Shown here piece after piece: positions 54,736 to 63,808 of a DNA stretch of 64,000 bases. The notes under the pieces were generated by a model that was given only the letters and a program-made list of their open reading frames with translations, was not told where the DNA came from and made no database searches. The DNA comes from JBBSDP01 sp963754335 (GTDB lineage: Bacteria > Planctomycetota > Phycisphaerae > Tepidisphaerales > Tepidisphaeraceae): the NCBI GenBank assembly GCA_963754335.1, contig CAVWFQ010000003.1, positions 682,001-746,000 on the forward strand, written 5' to 3'. How positions within the stretch are numbered: the stretch's first letter is position 1; every line of letters starts with the position of its first letter. A program made the position numbers and the translations under genes.

Positions 54736-55761
54736 TCAAGGCCACAACGGCGCCCCCATGAGTCCCGTTGTCTGCTCGAGCCCCAGCATCAAATTCGCAT
54801 TTTGCACGGCCTGTCCCGCCGCGCCCTTCCCAAGGTTGTCGATTGCGCCCAACGCGATGACGATTCCGCGAACGGGATCCGCCGCATAGGAGACGAATGC
54901 GAGGTTTGATCCCGTCGCCCATTTGCTGTGTGGCGGCTTATCCACGACCCGTACAAACGGTCGATCTGCAAAAAACTTGCGCGCCGCGTTGAAACATTGC
55001 TCGGTCGTCGCCGTTCCCAAACCATAGCACGTTGCAAGAATCCCCCGCGTCATCGGGATGAGATGAGGCGTGAACATGATCGACGCCGGCTGCGAGTCGC
55101 CGCCCGCCAGTGCGCCGACCGCGCTCACGATTTCAGGCAGATGCGCGTGCTTGAGCAGCCCGTAGGCACTGATGTCTTCGTTGACTTCCGCAAAGCCGAA
55201 CGTGCCCCCTCCGCCGCGGCCCGCACCGCTGACGCCGGATTTGGCATCGATGATGATTCCCCGCGTGCTGATCAGGCCTTCGGCCACGAGGGGCGCGATA
55301 CCGCCGTAAGCGATGCCGCTGGATAGCAGCCGGGATTCGCGACCCGGCTGCGCATTGCGAATCTGGTCGGGCCAGATATCGGCAAGTCCGTAGGTCCACC
55401 CGCTGACAAACCGGTGATCCCCGCCGATATCGACGATTGCCGTTTCCGGTGGAATCCGAGAGAGCGCATCGCGCGATTCGCCGGTCGGAAGCGATGCGAA
55501 AAGAAGATCGAGCTTCGGAATCGCCTGCGGGTCCCATTTCTGGATGACGAGATCGCCGACCTGGCCGATTCCGGGGAAGCGGTCGATGAGTTTCTGTCCG
55601 GCGCTTCCTTCGCCGGCAACGTACGTCAGATGAAATCGAGGATGGGTCGCACAGAGGCGAAGGACTTCTCCGCCGCCGTAACCGCTGACGCCGACGATTC
55701 CGACGTTGAAGGATTTGGTTGAATCAATTTTTTCCACGCGCGCTCCAAGTGGGCAGAGCAT
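54736..55761 (-). CDS. argC: N-acetyl-gamma-glutamyl-phosphate reductase, active-site segment out of frame
   Basis: About 341 residues from MLCPLGARVEKI at 55761; the open frame upstream is repeat sequence. The NADP-binding start is NVGIVGVSGYGGGEVLRL; other motifs are FASLPTG, DIGGDHRF, KSGVSGAGRG and HLIPMTRGILATCY. ArgC catalyses the NADPH-dependent third step of arginine synthesis. In the ORF the catalytic-Cys segment is missing, but the correct NPGCYPAA is encoded one frame off at about 55313-55350. A one-base insertion and a one-base deletion, both in CC, flank it and cancel. The simplest reading is an intact gene with two assembly indels. Confidence 0.9.
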   Translation of the reverse strand: MLCPLGARVEKIDSTKSFNVGIVGVSGYGGGEVLRLCATHPRFHLTYVAGEGSAGQKLIDRFPGIGQVGDLVIQKWDPQAIPKLDLLFASLPTGESRDALSRIPPETAIVDIGGDHRFVSGWTYGLADIWPDQIRNAQPGRESRLLSSGIAYGGIAPLVAEGLISTRGIIIDAKSGVSGAGRGGGGTFGFAEVNEDISAYGLLKHAHLPEIVSAVGALAGGDSQPASIMFTPHLIPMTRGILATCYGLGTATTEQCFNAARKFFADRPFVRVVDKPPHSKWATGSNLAFVSYAADPVRGIVIALGAIDNLGKGAAGQAVQNANLMLGLEQTTGLMGAPLWP

Positions 55762-55810
55762 GGGAAATTCTTGTCCGAATGCAAGGACCGATCTGATTGA
55801 GCGGTAATCC

Positions 55811-55946
55811 GGAGGAGCCGCGCCCGAAGTAAGCGGGAAGGCGCTCGGTAACCGAGCGAACTTTCCGGAGGAGCCGCGCACGAAGTAAGCGGGAAAGCGC
55901 TCGGTAAACGAGAGAACTTTCCCGCTTACTTCGTGCGCGGCTCCTT
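55811..55946. repeat. Long hairpin repeat with an extra half copy, GGAGGAGCC...GGCTCC family
   Basis: Two left arms lie in tandem (GGAGGAGCCGCGCCCGAAGT at 55811 and GGAGGAGCCGCGCACGAAGT at about 55866), followed by one right arm (CTTACTTCGTGCGCGGCTCC). The second left arm and the right arm form a stem of about 30 pairs with the loop in CTCGGTAAACGAG. It lies in the promoter region between argC and the LptD-like gene. Confidence 0.9.
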
Positions 55947-56093
55947 TAGATTACCGGGAGACGGTGAATCGATACGCCGACCCTCCCGTAATCCCGTCCG
56001 TTCTCCAGAATGGTTTGACCGCCCTGCGCGTCGCATCTATAATGCCGCCCGGCTTCGGCAGGCCAGTAGGTAATTCGGGGAAGGAGTCCGGGC

Positions 56094-59000
56094 GTGCACC
56101 AAAGAGCGGTCTGCATTGCGAGCGTCGTTCTCGCTTGCATTGCCCTGTTCTCGTCGACCCGACTTGCGCAGGCGCAGTATCAGCCTCCCAGCGAACAACT
56201 GTCGATCAAAGGCACGTCAGCCTCGACCTGGACCCATGGCGAGGAAGAAATCATTGCGGTGCAGGGGCCGGTCAAGATCGAACTGGATCGGGCCACGCTG
56301 ACCGCCGGGCGTGCCGTTATCTGGCTGAAGCCGAACGGCCCGGGTGAACATCCAGCACAAAAGGCGCAGATTGCACTGCTCGATGACGCGAAGGTCGTGC
56401 AGAAGGTGGCGATGCGCAGCGGCGGAAAGTTGTTCGTCACCGGCGAAATCAAGGGAACGATTCGCCTGGATGTGGACGACCGCATCGATCGGGACGACTC
56501 GGGCTCGGCATTGTATCAGGCTGCGGATGCGCTGCGTCCCGCACCGGTGGCGCCGCCCGCATCGCAGCCCGAAGCGGCGCCGCCTGCGACCGAACCGGCC
56601 AGCGCGCCGGCCTCAGCCCCGTCCACTGAATCGACGACGGCGCCTGCAACCGAACCGGCCACCGCTCCCGCGCTGCCCCCGTCCACCGAATCCACAACGG
56701 CGCCCGCGACCGCGCCGGCCGAAAAACCTGCGACTGCGCCGGCCGAAAAGCCTTCGACCGAACCCAATGAGAATCCGGCGACCGTTCCTGCATCAGGACC
56801 TGCCTTGCCGGCCGAAACACAGCCGGCGACCGAACCCGCGTTGCTTCCCCCGCCGCCCGATCTTTCGCCGCAGCAGACTGTCGTGCCGTCGCCGGCGGTG
56901 GCTCCGCTTCCGTTCGTTCGCCAGCCAGGGCAGTTGCCACATCCGACCAGCAGGCCGGCGGAGATCATTCCGGTTTATTTTGAGTCAAAGCAACTGGAAA
57001 CAACCGAGACCGGCGACGGCACGGTGGCGGCGGTGCTGACCGGCGATGTGATGCTGGTGCAGCGTCGTCCCAATGGAGACACGATCGAATTACGCAGCAA
57101 TCGGGCTGTCCTCTTCACGCCACTCAAAAGCCTCAAGGAGTTGCAGCAGTCGGATCGCGTCCGGCAACTTCAGGATGCCGTCAGCGCCGCGTATCTCGAA
57201 GGGGACGTTCGCATCGCGTTCACTCCGGCAAACCCCAAGGCCGGCGAGCAGCGCTTACAGGCTGAGCGGGTCTACTACGAATTTGCCACGGACCGCGCCG
57301 TGCTGACCGACGCCGTCATTCATACGCTCGATCCGGTGAAGAATATTCCGATGATCGTCCGGGCCCGAACCGTCCGGCAACTGGCGATGGGGGAATACAC
57401 CGCCGACAAAGCGCAGCTGACGACAAGCTATTTCGCCGTCCCTTCCTATGCGATCAACGCCGATCGGCTTTACGTCCGGTCCGATGAGGTGCCCGGTCCC
57501 GTCGGAGGGGAGCGGATTTATTTCCGGGCGACCGACGCGACATTTCGCTCGTTCGACGTGCCCGTCTTCTGGCTGCCGGCCATGTCCGGCTCGATGACCG
57601 ATAACGGCGGCCCGCTTCGCGACATCGGCACCGGTAATCGCAATGGATTTGGATACGAAGCGTTGAGCGAATGGGGCTTGTTCGAGTCGCTCGGCGTTCC
57701 CCCGCCGCACGATCTGGACCTGGCCTATCGCCTCGACTATTTCACCGAGCGCGGCCCGGGAATTGGACTGGACGGCGCATACGGAGGCGGCCTGCTGACG
57801 GATTACACCAGGCAGCCGTGGGATTTCGCCGGCGACTTCAAGAGCTATCTCGTTGACGACAAGGGGGACGACACCCTGGGAGGCGAACGGGCTCTGGCGC
57901 GCGTCAATGAGGGGGAGACGATCCGCGGAAGAGTCATCTGGGAACACGAGCACTTCTTCCCGGACGACTGGCAGGTGCAGCTTCGCGCCGGCTATGTTTC
58001 CGACGCCACGTTCCGCGAGGAATGGTTCCTCCGGGAATGGGAAGAAGAGCTGCCGCTGGATACGTCCGTTTACGTAAAACACCAGCAGCAGTCAGAGGCG
58101 TTTACGCTGCTTGTTGAAGGCGATCCGAGCCACGTCGTCACGACGGCCGACCTCGCCCAGGAACAGTTCGAAGTCGAGCACCTGCCGGAAATCGGCTATC
58201 GCCGCATCGGCGACAGTTGGGTTGACGACAAGGTGACCACCTTCAGCGACAATACGTTTGACGGGTTGCATTTCCAGCGCAGTCACACTCCGTTGGTCGA
58301 CCAGGGATATTTCCCGCCGGTGGTCACCCCGGGACTTCCGTCGCTGGGCGTGACCGGTACAACCGGCCGGACCGTCTACCGCGCCAATTTCCGCGAAGAA
58401 GCTGACCTTCCATTTACCGCCGGTGCATTTCGCGTGATGCCGTATGCGATGGGCATTTACAGCGAATATTCGGATTCTCCAAAGGGTGGGGACAAGGCGC
58501 GCCTGATGGTCGGCGGGGGAGCCAAGGTCACCACCGAATTCTGGAAGGTTGATCCCAATGCCGAATCGGACCTCTTCGACATTCACCAGATCCGTCACGT
58601 GATCGAGCCGGAATTGAATTTGTTCACCTCCGTGGAGAACATCAACCAGCGGGATGTGTTCATCTACGAGGAGCCGGTCGACGAAGTAAATGACGTCTCG
58701 GCAGCATCGCTGGCGCTACACCAGCGCTGGGAGACCAAGCGCGGCGGCCCGGGACAATGGCGCAATGTTGATGCGTTTACTTTCAACGCCGAGATCGACG
58801 GCTTTCTCAACAAGCCGAATCCCGCCTTGCTGGCGCCAAAGAACTTCCGCGGCCTTTTCTTTCCCTCCGCGCCGGAGACCTCCATTGCCCGCGATGCGAT
58901 CAACTCCGATGCAACCTGGCGGCTGAGCGATTCGACCGTGATGATCGCGGATATGAGCTACAACCTCGACAAGCGCGAACTGGCTACCGCCGCCATCGGG

Positions 59001-59327
59001 GTGCTCGTCCACCGCGGCGACAACGTGAACTATTACATCGAAAATCGCTATGTCGATCTGCTCAATTCCAATATCACCAGTGTTCATCTCGATTATGAGA
59101 TCAGCTCGAAATATTCCGTCTCACTCGATCAGTCTTTCGATTTCAGCCAGGGCAAGAGCGTTGTATCGAGCGTTACCTTCATCCGTCGATTCGATACTTT
59201 CCTGGTGGCGGTGACCGCCTACCGTGATGAAGTGGAGGGGCAGAACGGATTCAATTTCAGCCTGGTGCCCATCGGTCTGGGCAACGGCATCGGCACCGGC
59301 GCTTTCCAGAATGCCTTCACGCGATGA
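56094..59327 (+). CDS. LptD-like outer-membrane protein with low-complexity insert
   Basis: 1077 residues from a GTG with AAGGAG upstream. A signal peptide (IASVVLACIALFSSTRLAQA) is followed by an OstA/LptA-like beta domain (VQGPVKIELDRATLTAGRAV), a ~130-residue Ala/Pro/Thr/Glu-rich linker (repeats of PATEPA and ESTTAPAT), a second OstA-like part (VYFESKQLETTETGDGTVAA; ELRSNRAVLFTP) and a C-terminal half of ~550 residues rich in alternating strands with Asp/Tyr turns, as in LptD barrels. LptD places lipopolysaccharide in the outer membrane. The barrel call is by overall pattern, and the cysteines that form disulfides in LptD are not seen. The frame is intact. Confidence 0.7.
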   Translation: MHQRAVCIASVVLACIALFSSTRLAQAQYQPPSEQLSIKGTSASTWTHGEEEIIAVQGPVKIELDRATLTAGRAVIWLKPNGPGEHPAQKAQIALLDDAKVVQKVAMRSGGKLFVTGEIKGTIRLDVDDRIDRDDSGSALYQAADALRPAPVAPPASQPEAAPPATEPASAPASAPSTESTTAPATEPATAPALPPSTESTTAPATAPAEKPATAPAEKPSTEPNENPATVPASGPALPAETQPATEPALLPPPPDLSPQQTVVPSPAVAPLPFVRQPGQLPHPTSRPAEIIPVYFESKQLETTETGDGTVAAVLTGDVMLVQRRPNGDTIELRSNRAVLFTPLKSLKELQQSDRVRQLQDAVSAAYLEGDVRIAFTPANPKAGEQRLQAERVYYEFATDRAVLTDAVIHTLDPVKNIPMIVRARTVRQLAMGEYTADKAQLTTSYFAVPSYAINADRLYVRSDEVPGPVGGERIYFRATDATFRSFDVPVFWLPAMSGSMTDNGGPLRDIGTGNRNGFGYEALSEWGLFESLGVPPPHDLDLAYRLDYFTERGPGIGLDGAYGGGLLTDYTRQPWDFAGDFKSYLVDDKGDDTLGGERALARVNEGETIRGRVIWEHEHFFPDDWQVQLRAGYVSDATFREEWFLREWEEELPLDTSVYVKHQQQSEAFTLLVEGDPSHVVTTADLAQEQFEVEHLPEIGYRRIGDSWVDDKVTTFSDNTFDGLHFQRSHTPLVDQGYFPPVVTPGLPSLGVTGTTGRTVYRANFREEADLPFTAGAFRVMPYAMGIYSEYSDSPKGGDKARLMVGGGAKVTTEFWKVDPNAESDLFDIHQIRHVIEPELNLFTSVENINQRDVFIYEEPVDEVNDVSAASLALHQRWETKRGGPGQWRNVDAFTFNAEIDGFLNKPNPALLAPKNFRGLFFPSAPETSIARDAINSDATWRLSDSTVMIADMSYNLDKRELATAAIGVLVHRGDNVNYYIENRYVDLLNSNITSVHLDYEISSKYSVSLDQSFDFSQGKSVVSSVTFIRRFDTFLVAVTAYRDEVEGQNGFNFSLVPIGLGNGIGTGAFQNAFTR

Positions 59328-59348
59328 CTCCCCCTCTCCCGGTACTCC

Positions 59349-59430
59349 GGAGGAGCCGTGCACGAAATAAGCGGGAAAGCCCTCGGTAAACGAGAAGAAC
59401 TTTCCCGCTTACTTCGTGCGCGGCTCCTCC
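59349..59430. repeat. Long hairpin repeat, GGAGGAGCC...GGCTCCTCC family
   Basis: The left arm is GGAGGAGCCGTGCACGAAAT and the right arm CTTACTTCGTGCGCGGCTCC. The inner part AAGCGGGAAAG pairs with CTTTCCCGCTT. The outer ends CGGTACTCC and GGAGTACC extend it. It lies between the LptD-like gene and glnA and may be a terminator. It is the third copy of this family within 6.3 kb. Confidence 0.9.
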
Positions 59431-59551
59431 CGGAGTACCTGAGTACGCACCCGCTGGACGCCTGCACCCGATTGTTTTTTGACGCTCCTGACAGCGGCGG
59501 ATAGCATGGTTTGCGGCTGAACCGCCCGCCGCAAACCAAGGAGGACCCTCG

Positions 59552-60964
59552 ATGACCCCGCGCGATGTGCTCAAGCTTTGCCAGCAGAAGGAAGTCCAGT
59601 TTGTCGACCTGCGTTTCATGGACTTTCCGGGATTGTGGCAACACACTTCCCTCCCGATTAGCGAGCTGTCGCTTGAAAGCATGAGCCACGGATTCGGCTT
59701 TGACGGCTCCTCGATTCGCGGGTGGCAGGCGATCAACGAGTCGGACATGCTGCTGGTTCCCGTCGCGGACACCGCCAAGATCGATCCGTTCCTTCAGCAC
59801 ACCACGCTTTCGATGATCTGCGACGTGCGCGACCCGATCACCAAAAAAGAATACTCCCGCGATCCGCGCTCGATCGCGCGTAAGGCGATCGAGTTTTTGC
59901 GCAAGTCCAAGATTGCCGACACCGCCAACTTCGGGCCTGAGCTCGAGTTTTTCATCTTCGACCAGGCCTACTACGACCAGGGAATCAACTATTCGAAACA
60001 TTATGTCGGTTCGCGCGAAGGGATCTGGGGACGCGGCGACGAAGACCCGATGAATCTCGGTTACAAGGTTCGGTTGAAGGAGGGTTATTTCCCCACGCCT
60101 CCGATGGACAGCATGCAGAACATCCGCAGCGAGATGGTCGCCACGCTGATCGAGCTGGGAATCCCGGTGGAAGCGCATCATCACGAAGTCGCCACCGGCG
60201 GGCAGTGCGAAATCGACATGCGCTATCAGGACCTGCTGACGATGGCGGACAACGTGATGATGTACAAGTACGTCTGCAAGAACGTCGCCGCCCGGCATGG
60301 CAAAGTGGTGACGTTCATGCCCAAGCCGTTGTTTCAGGACAACGGGTCGGGGATGCACGTTCACTTTTCACTCTGGAAGGGGGGCAAGCCCCTTTTTGCC
60401 GGAAACAAATACGCCGGCCTGAGCGACACCGGCCTCTATGCGATCGGGGGAATCCTCAAACACGCCCGCGCCTTGTGTGCGCTGTGCAATCCCACCACGA
60501 ACAGCTACAAGCGGCTCGTGCCCGGATACGAGGCGCCGGTGAATCTGGTTTACAGCAGCCGCAACCGCTCAGCCGCCATTCGCATTCCGATGTACAGCGA
60601 GAATCCCAAGACCAAGCGGATCGAATTCCGCTGTCCCGACAGCAGTTGCAATCCCTACCTCGCGTTCAGCGCCATGATGATGGCGGCCATCGACGGAATC
60701 ACGAACAAGATCCATCCCGGCGAACCGATGGACAAAGACATCTATCATCTTTCTCCCGATGAATACGAGCGGATCGGCTCCGCCCCCGGCGGGCTCGATG
60801 AAGCGCTGGACGAACTTGAAAACGATCACGACTTCCTGCTCAACGGCGACGTCTTCACCGCTGACGTGATCCACTACTGGATCAAGTACAAGCGCGACAA
60901 CGAGGTCGATGCGATTCGCATGCGTCCCCATCCCTACGAGTTCTGCATGTATTTTGACATTTAA
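59552..60964 (+). CDS. glnA: Glutamine synthetase, type I
   Basis: 470 residues with AAGGAGG before the ATG. Motifs are complete: GFDGSSIRGW near the N terminus, FGPELEFFIFD, AHHHEVATGGQCEID, NGSGMHVHFSLWKGG and RIEFRCPDSSCNPYLAF. The adenylylation Tyr region is present (PMDKDIYHLSPDE), so regulation by GlnE-type adenylylation is possible. The enzyme makes glutamine from glutamate, ammonia and ATP and assembles as a dodecamer. The stop codon overlaps the stop of the convergent HTH gene by four bases. Confidence 0.97.
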   Translation: MTPRDVLKLCQQKEVQFVDLRFMDFPGLWQHTSLPISELSLESMSHGFGFDGSSIRGWQAINESDMLLVPVADTAKIDPFLQHTTLSMICDVRDPITKKEYSRDPRSIARKAIEFLRKSKIADTANFGPELEFFIFDQAYYDQGINYSKHYVGSREGIWGRGDEDPMNLGYKVRLKEGYFPTPPMDSMQNIRSEMVATLIELGIPVEAHHHEVATGGQCEIDMRYQDLLTMADNVMMYKYVCKNVAARHGKVVTFMPKPLFQDNGSGMHVHFSLWKGGKPLFAGNKYAGLSDTGLYAIGGILKHARALCALCNPTTNSYKRLVPGYEAPVNLVYSSRNRSAAIRIPMYSENPKTKRIEFRCPDSSCNPYLAFSAMMMAAIDGITNKIHPGEPMDKDIYHLSPDEYERIGSAPGGLDEALDELENDHDFLLNGDVFTADVIHYWIKYKRDNEVDAIRMRPHPYEFCMYFDI

Positions 60965-61563
60965 TTCCCCGGTTTGCTTTTGCCGGCGGCCTGTACACTG
61001 GCGAAGCGACGGGCATTGAGTTTTTCCTGGTCGAGCAGCTTCGTGTAGGCGCGAGAGTGGATCTTGGCTCCGCCGCGCAGATTCCACTTGGCCGGCCCGA
61101 CGCCAAGCCGGCGTCGCAGTGTCGCGATGATGTGGCTGTCGATCTCCCAAATGGCCGACAGATCGCGATTGGGAATTTGCCAGTTCAGAGGGGGAATCAT
61201 CTTCCGTCGATGCGACTTGATTCCAGCCTCGCGAAGTATTCGGCGTGCGGCCTGCAATCCCAGAGGCTCTGCCGCCGCCAGTACTGCTTCCTTGACCGTC
61301 ATGGTCGCCACTCGTTCGGAATTGTCGGCGACGAAGGCCGCAAATTGCTGAACCGGCGTAACCGGGGCGCCAATTCCCAGTTTCTTGCGGACCTGCCGCA
61401 CGCGCTCCCGGCTCACTCCCAAATCGCGCGCGATATCCGCGTCGCGGCGCGTCCATTGCGCCTTCGTCCAGTCAACCAGCGACGGCTTGGAGCTCCGACG
61501 ATCCGGAAACGGATAGCGAAAAAACAGCGCCCAGCGATAAACCGCATGATAGGGTTCATTCAA
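60961..61563 (-). CDS. Putative HTH protein of unknown function
   Basis: 200 residues. The section DADIARDLGVSRERVRQVRK is a helix-turn-helix like that of sigma region 4 or a Trp/Lac-type reader. Later parts are helical and basic (GLQAARRILREAGIKSHRRK; RDLSAIWEIDSHIIATLRRR). It may be a planctomycete DNA-binding regulator; I know of no named family. It is tail-to-tail with glnA with a four-base overlap. Any regulatory link to nitrogen metabolism is only positional. Confidence 0.55.
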   Translation of the reverse strand: MNEPYHAVYRWALFFRYPFPDRRSSKPSLVDWTKAQWTRRDADIARDLGVSRERVRQVRKKLGIGAPVTPVQQFAAFVADNSERVATMTVKEAVLAAAEPLGLQAARRILREAGIKSHRRKMIPPLNWQIPNRDLSAIWEIDSHIIATLRRRLGVGPAKWNLRGGAKIHSRAYTKLLDQEKLNARRFASVQAAGKSKPGN

Positions 61564-62190
61564 TCGCGCCGCGATTTTAGCCAGATCCAGGCCGGCGCAA
61601 GCGGTTGCAATCTTTCAAACCATCGTCGGCGAATGGCGGTACGCCTGATCCCGCTGGGCCACTCCCGCCAGGGCATTTCCGAGCTATTGTTCGTCACCGC
61701 CTCCTCAAATCGCCTCGTTGGAGGCACTCGGGATTCGCGGAGCGTCGGCCGCGTTGATTCGCGCGGAGACTGGATTGTGGATGAAAAATCATGCCGTCCG
61801 GCAGCGCGCAACCGTGTTCAACTTCGTCATCGTAGATTTCCCCAAATGTGCCCCGATCAAAGCCCCGGTAAACCCAGCGGTAGCGGTACGGATATGCCCC
61901 GACTCGTGGCGGATCGAAACGCGCGAAAGATCGCGGTAGATCCGATTGCGATTACGGCGTCCGAATTGCTGATCCCTCTGGCCCGAAAACTCCGATTATC
62001 CGGCCTTTGCGGAAGATTGCACGTTACAATTATGTAATGGTAGATATTTTTTGGTATTTCTGGCCTCCCAACCCTCATTGGCGTAACGATCCCGAGGGGC
62101 CGAGGTGAACCTGGGTGGGGTTGGAAGATCGATCATGCTATGATGGGAGCAATTTGAAGGACGCTTTCGGACGTTGACGCGAACAACACC
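61564..62190. other. Intergenic region, no supported gene
   Basis: About 630 bases between divergent genes. Open frames in this stretch on both strands look like chance ORFs. The part near 62020-62060 is AT-rich (AATTATGTAATGGTAGATAT), which is a plausible promoter area for the zinc-ribbon gene at 62191. No RNA gene or repeat was seen. Confidence 0.4.
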
Positions 62191-63773
62191 ATGGCCCGTG
62201 CTGCCGAGACATCTCCTGTTGAAGGCCTGGGACAGCTCCTGGGCGGGAGTGCTGCCGCGCCGGTCAATTCTCAGTTCGTTTGTCCGTTTTGCGGCTCGGT
62301 GAACGACCTTGCAGAGGGCCCCTGTCCTCGCTGCACGATGGACAATACGCCGGCCGGCCGCAAGGCGACCAAGGCCCGGATCGGTCCGTGGTATGTCCTG
62401 CAGCGGCGCAATCCCGCCGCTCCCGGCATGCGCTTCGAAACGCTGATGTCATTCGTGCGCAAGGGGCGGGTCAAGCCACGTTCGGTCGTGCGCGGCCCGA
62501 CGACGCATCAACTCTGGCGATTCGCTTCGCAGGTCAAAGGACTGAGCCGGGAGTTCGGGCTATGCTATAGCTGCGGCGGCCCGATCTCGGCGCAGGCGTC
62601 CGTCTGTCCGCAGTGCAATCGCCTTCAGGATCCGCCGGCCGATCCCGACGCATTTCTCGACTTGCCCCTGGACGGCGTCGCACCGAAAATTCCCGCGGCG
62701 GCATTTTCTCCCGTACCGATCTATGTCGAGATTTCCGCGCCGCCGGAGGAAGACAGCAACGACGCCAATAAACCCGCTGAATCGCCGCAACCGCAGGAGG
62801 TGGATTCCGACGAAGCGGATGGCGACCAGACGATTGCAGATTCGCAGGAGTTCGAAGCGGATCTGGTCATTCCGGCGATGGATCCTGACGCGCCCCCGCC
62901 GCAGCAAGAGGACGAAAACGAGCAGGAGATCGTGATTCCGGTCCTGGGGCTTAACGCTCCGCCGCCAGGCGGGGAAATCATTGCGTTGAGAGGTAAGCTG
63001 AACCCCGCTACGCGTCGGATGAGTGAAGGGGAGCGCGCGCTCGATCGTTTTGTTCCGTCGGATGTCGCGGAGCAGTTGCCTCGGCGGGCGATGGGAGGGA
63101 GTCATAATCGCCTGCCGCCCCCGCCCAGGGAGCCGGACCCCGACGACATGGGGGACGACGAACCGTTTCCCATGGTGCGGCCTGTTCCTCCTCCTCATCC
63201 AGCACTGGGCGGCCGGAGAGCCGGAGCGGAAGTGGCTCTATTTGCCTTGATCATACTCGGCGCGATTCTTTCCGGACTCCTTTATGTGGATCCCCAGCTT
63301 CGCCAGCAGACGACGGGATGGATTTTTCATCTGAAATGGTTCCGGGGATCCGACTCGACGGCCGACACGGCAACCGCCGACACCTCCGGGCGGACGAACT
63401 TGTCACCGATGGCCGCAACCCGGTCAAACCCTTCTTATGATTCGACGGCCCGTTCAAAAGTCTCGGATTCGCTGCCGCCTTCTCGCGATTTGACGGCCCC
63501 GTCCGTGTCGCCGGCCCCATCCCCGGATTCGTCGGCCGCGCCGTCGCGCCTGCGACGCCGGACGAATCCGCGACGGCGCAGGGGACTGACGAGGTGGTCT
63601 ACAACCATGCCCGCACGTTGTGGCGCGCTGCCCTCGACGCCGAAGCTGCGCATCATTACAAGCAGGCGGTCGACCTTTACGAGCAGATCAAAAAATTGCC
63701 GCGTGAAACCTGGCCTCCGCCTCTCGAACTGTATTTGAAATCCGCCCGCGTCAGCGCTGCGTCAGAAAATTGA
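62191..63773 (+). CDS. Zinc-ribbon/GYF-like membrane protein (frameshift)
   Basis: Joined length is about 527 residues. Zinc ribbon one (CPFCGSVNDLAEGPCPRC) is followed by a GYF_2-like segment (IGPWYVLQRRNPAAPGMRFE; VRGPTTHQLWRFASQVKGLS) and a second ribbon (CYSCGGPISAQASVCPQC). A long acidic, proline-rich linker leads to a membrane helix (VALFALIILGAILSGLLYVD), then a Ser/Thr-rich stretch and a TPR-like end. The frame breaks near 63545; in the other frame the end reads YNHARTLWRAALDAEAAHHY, ending LYLKSARVSAASEN at 63773. It resembles the zinc-ribbon/TPR gene at 34945 in layout. Function is unknown. Confidence 0.6.
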
Positions 63774-63808
63774 TTCCGCACGAAGTTTGAGAAGCGATTT
63801 TCCGTTGC

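Noticed and set aside
59219..60364. Minus-strand frame of about 380 codons opposite glnA
   Set aside because: glnA on the plus strand is complete with all motifs; the opposite frame crosses a hairpin repeat and ends in the LptD-like gene.
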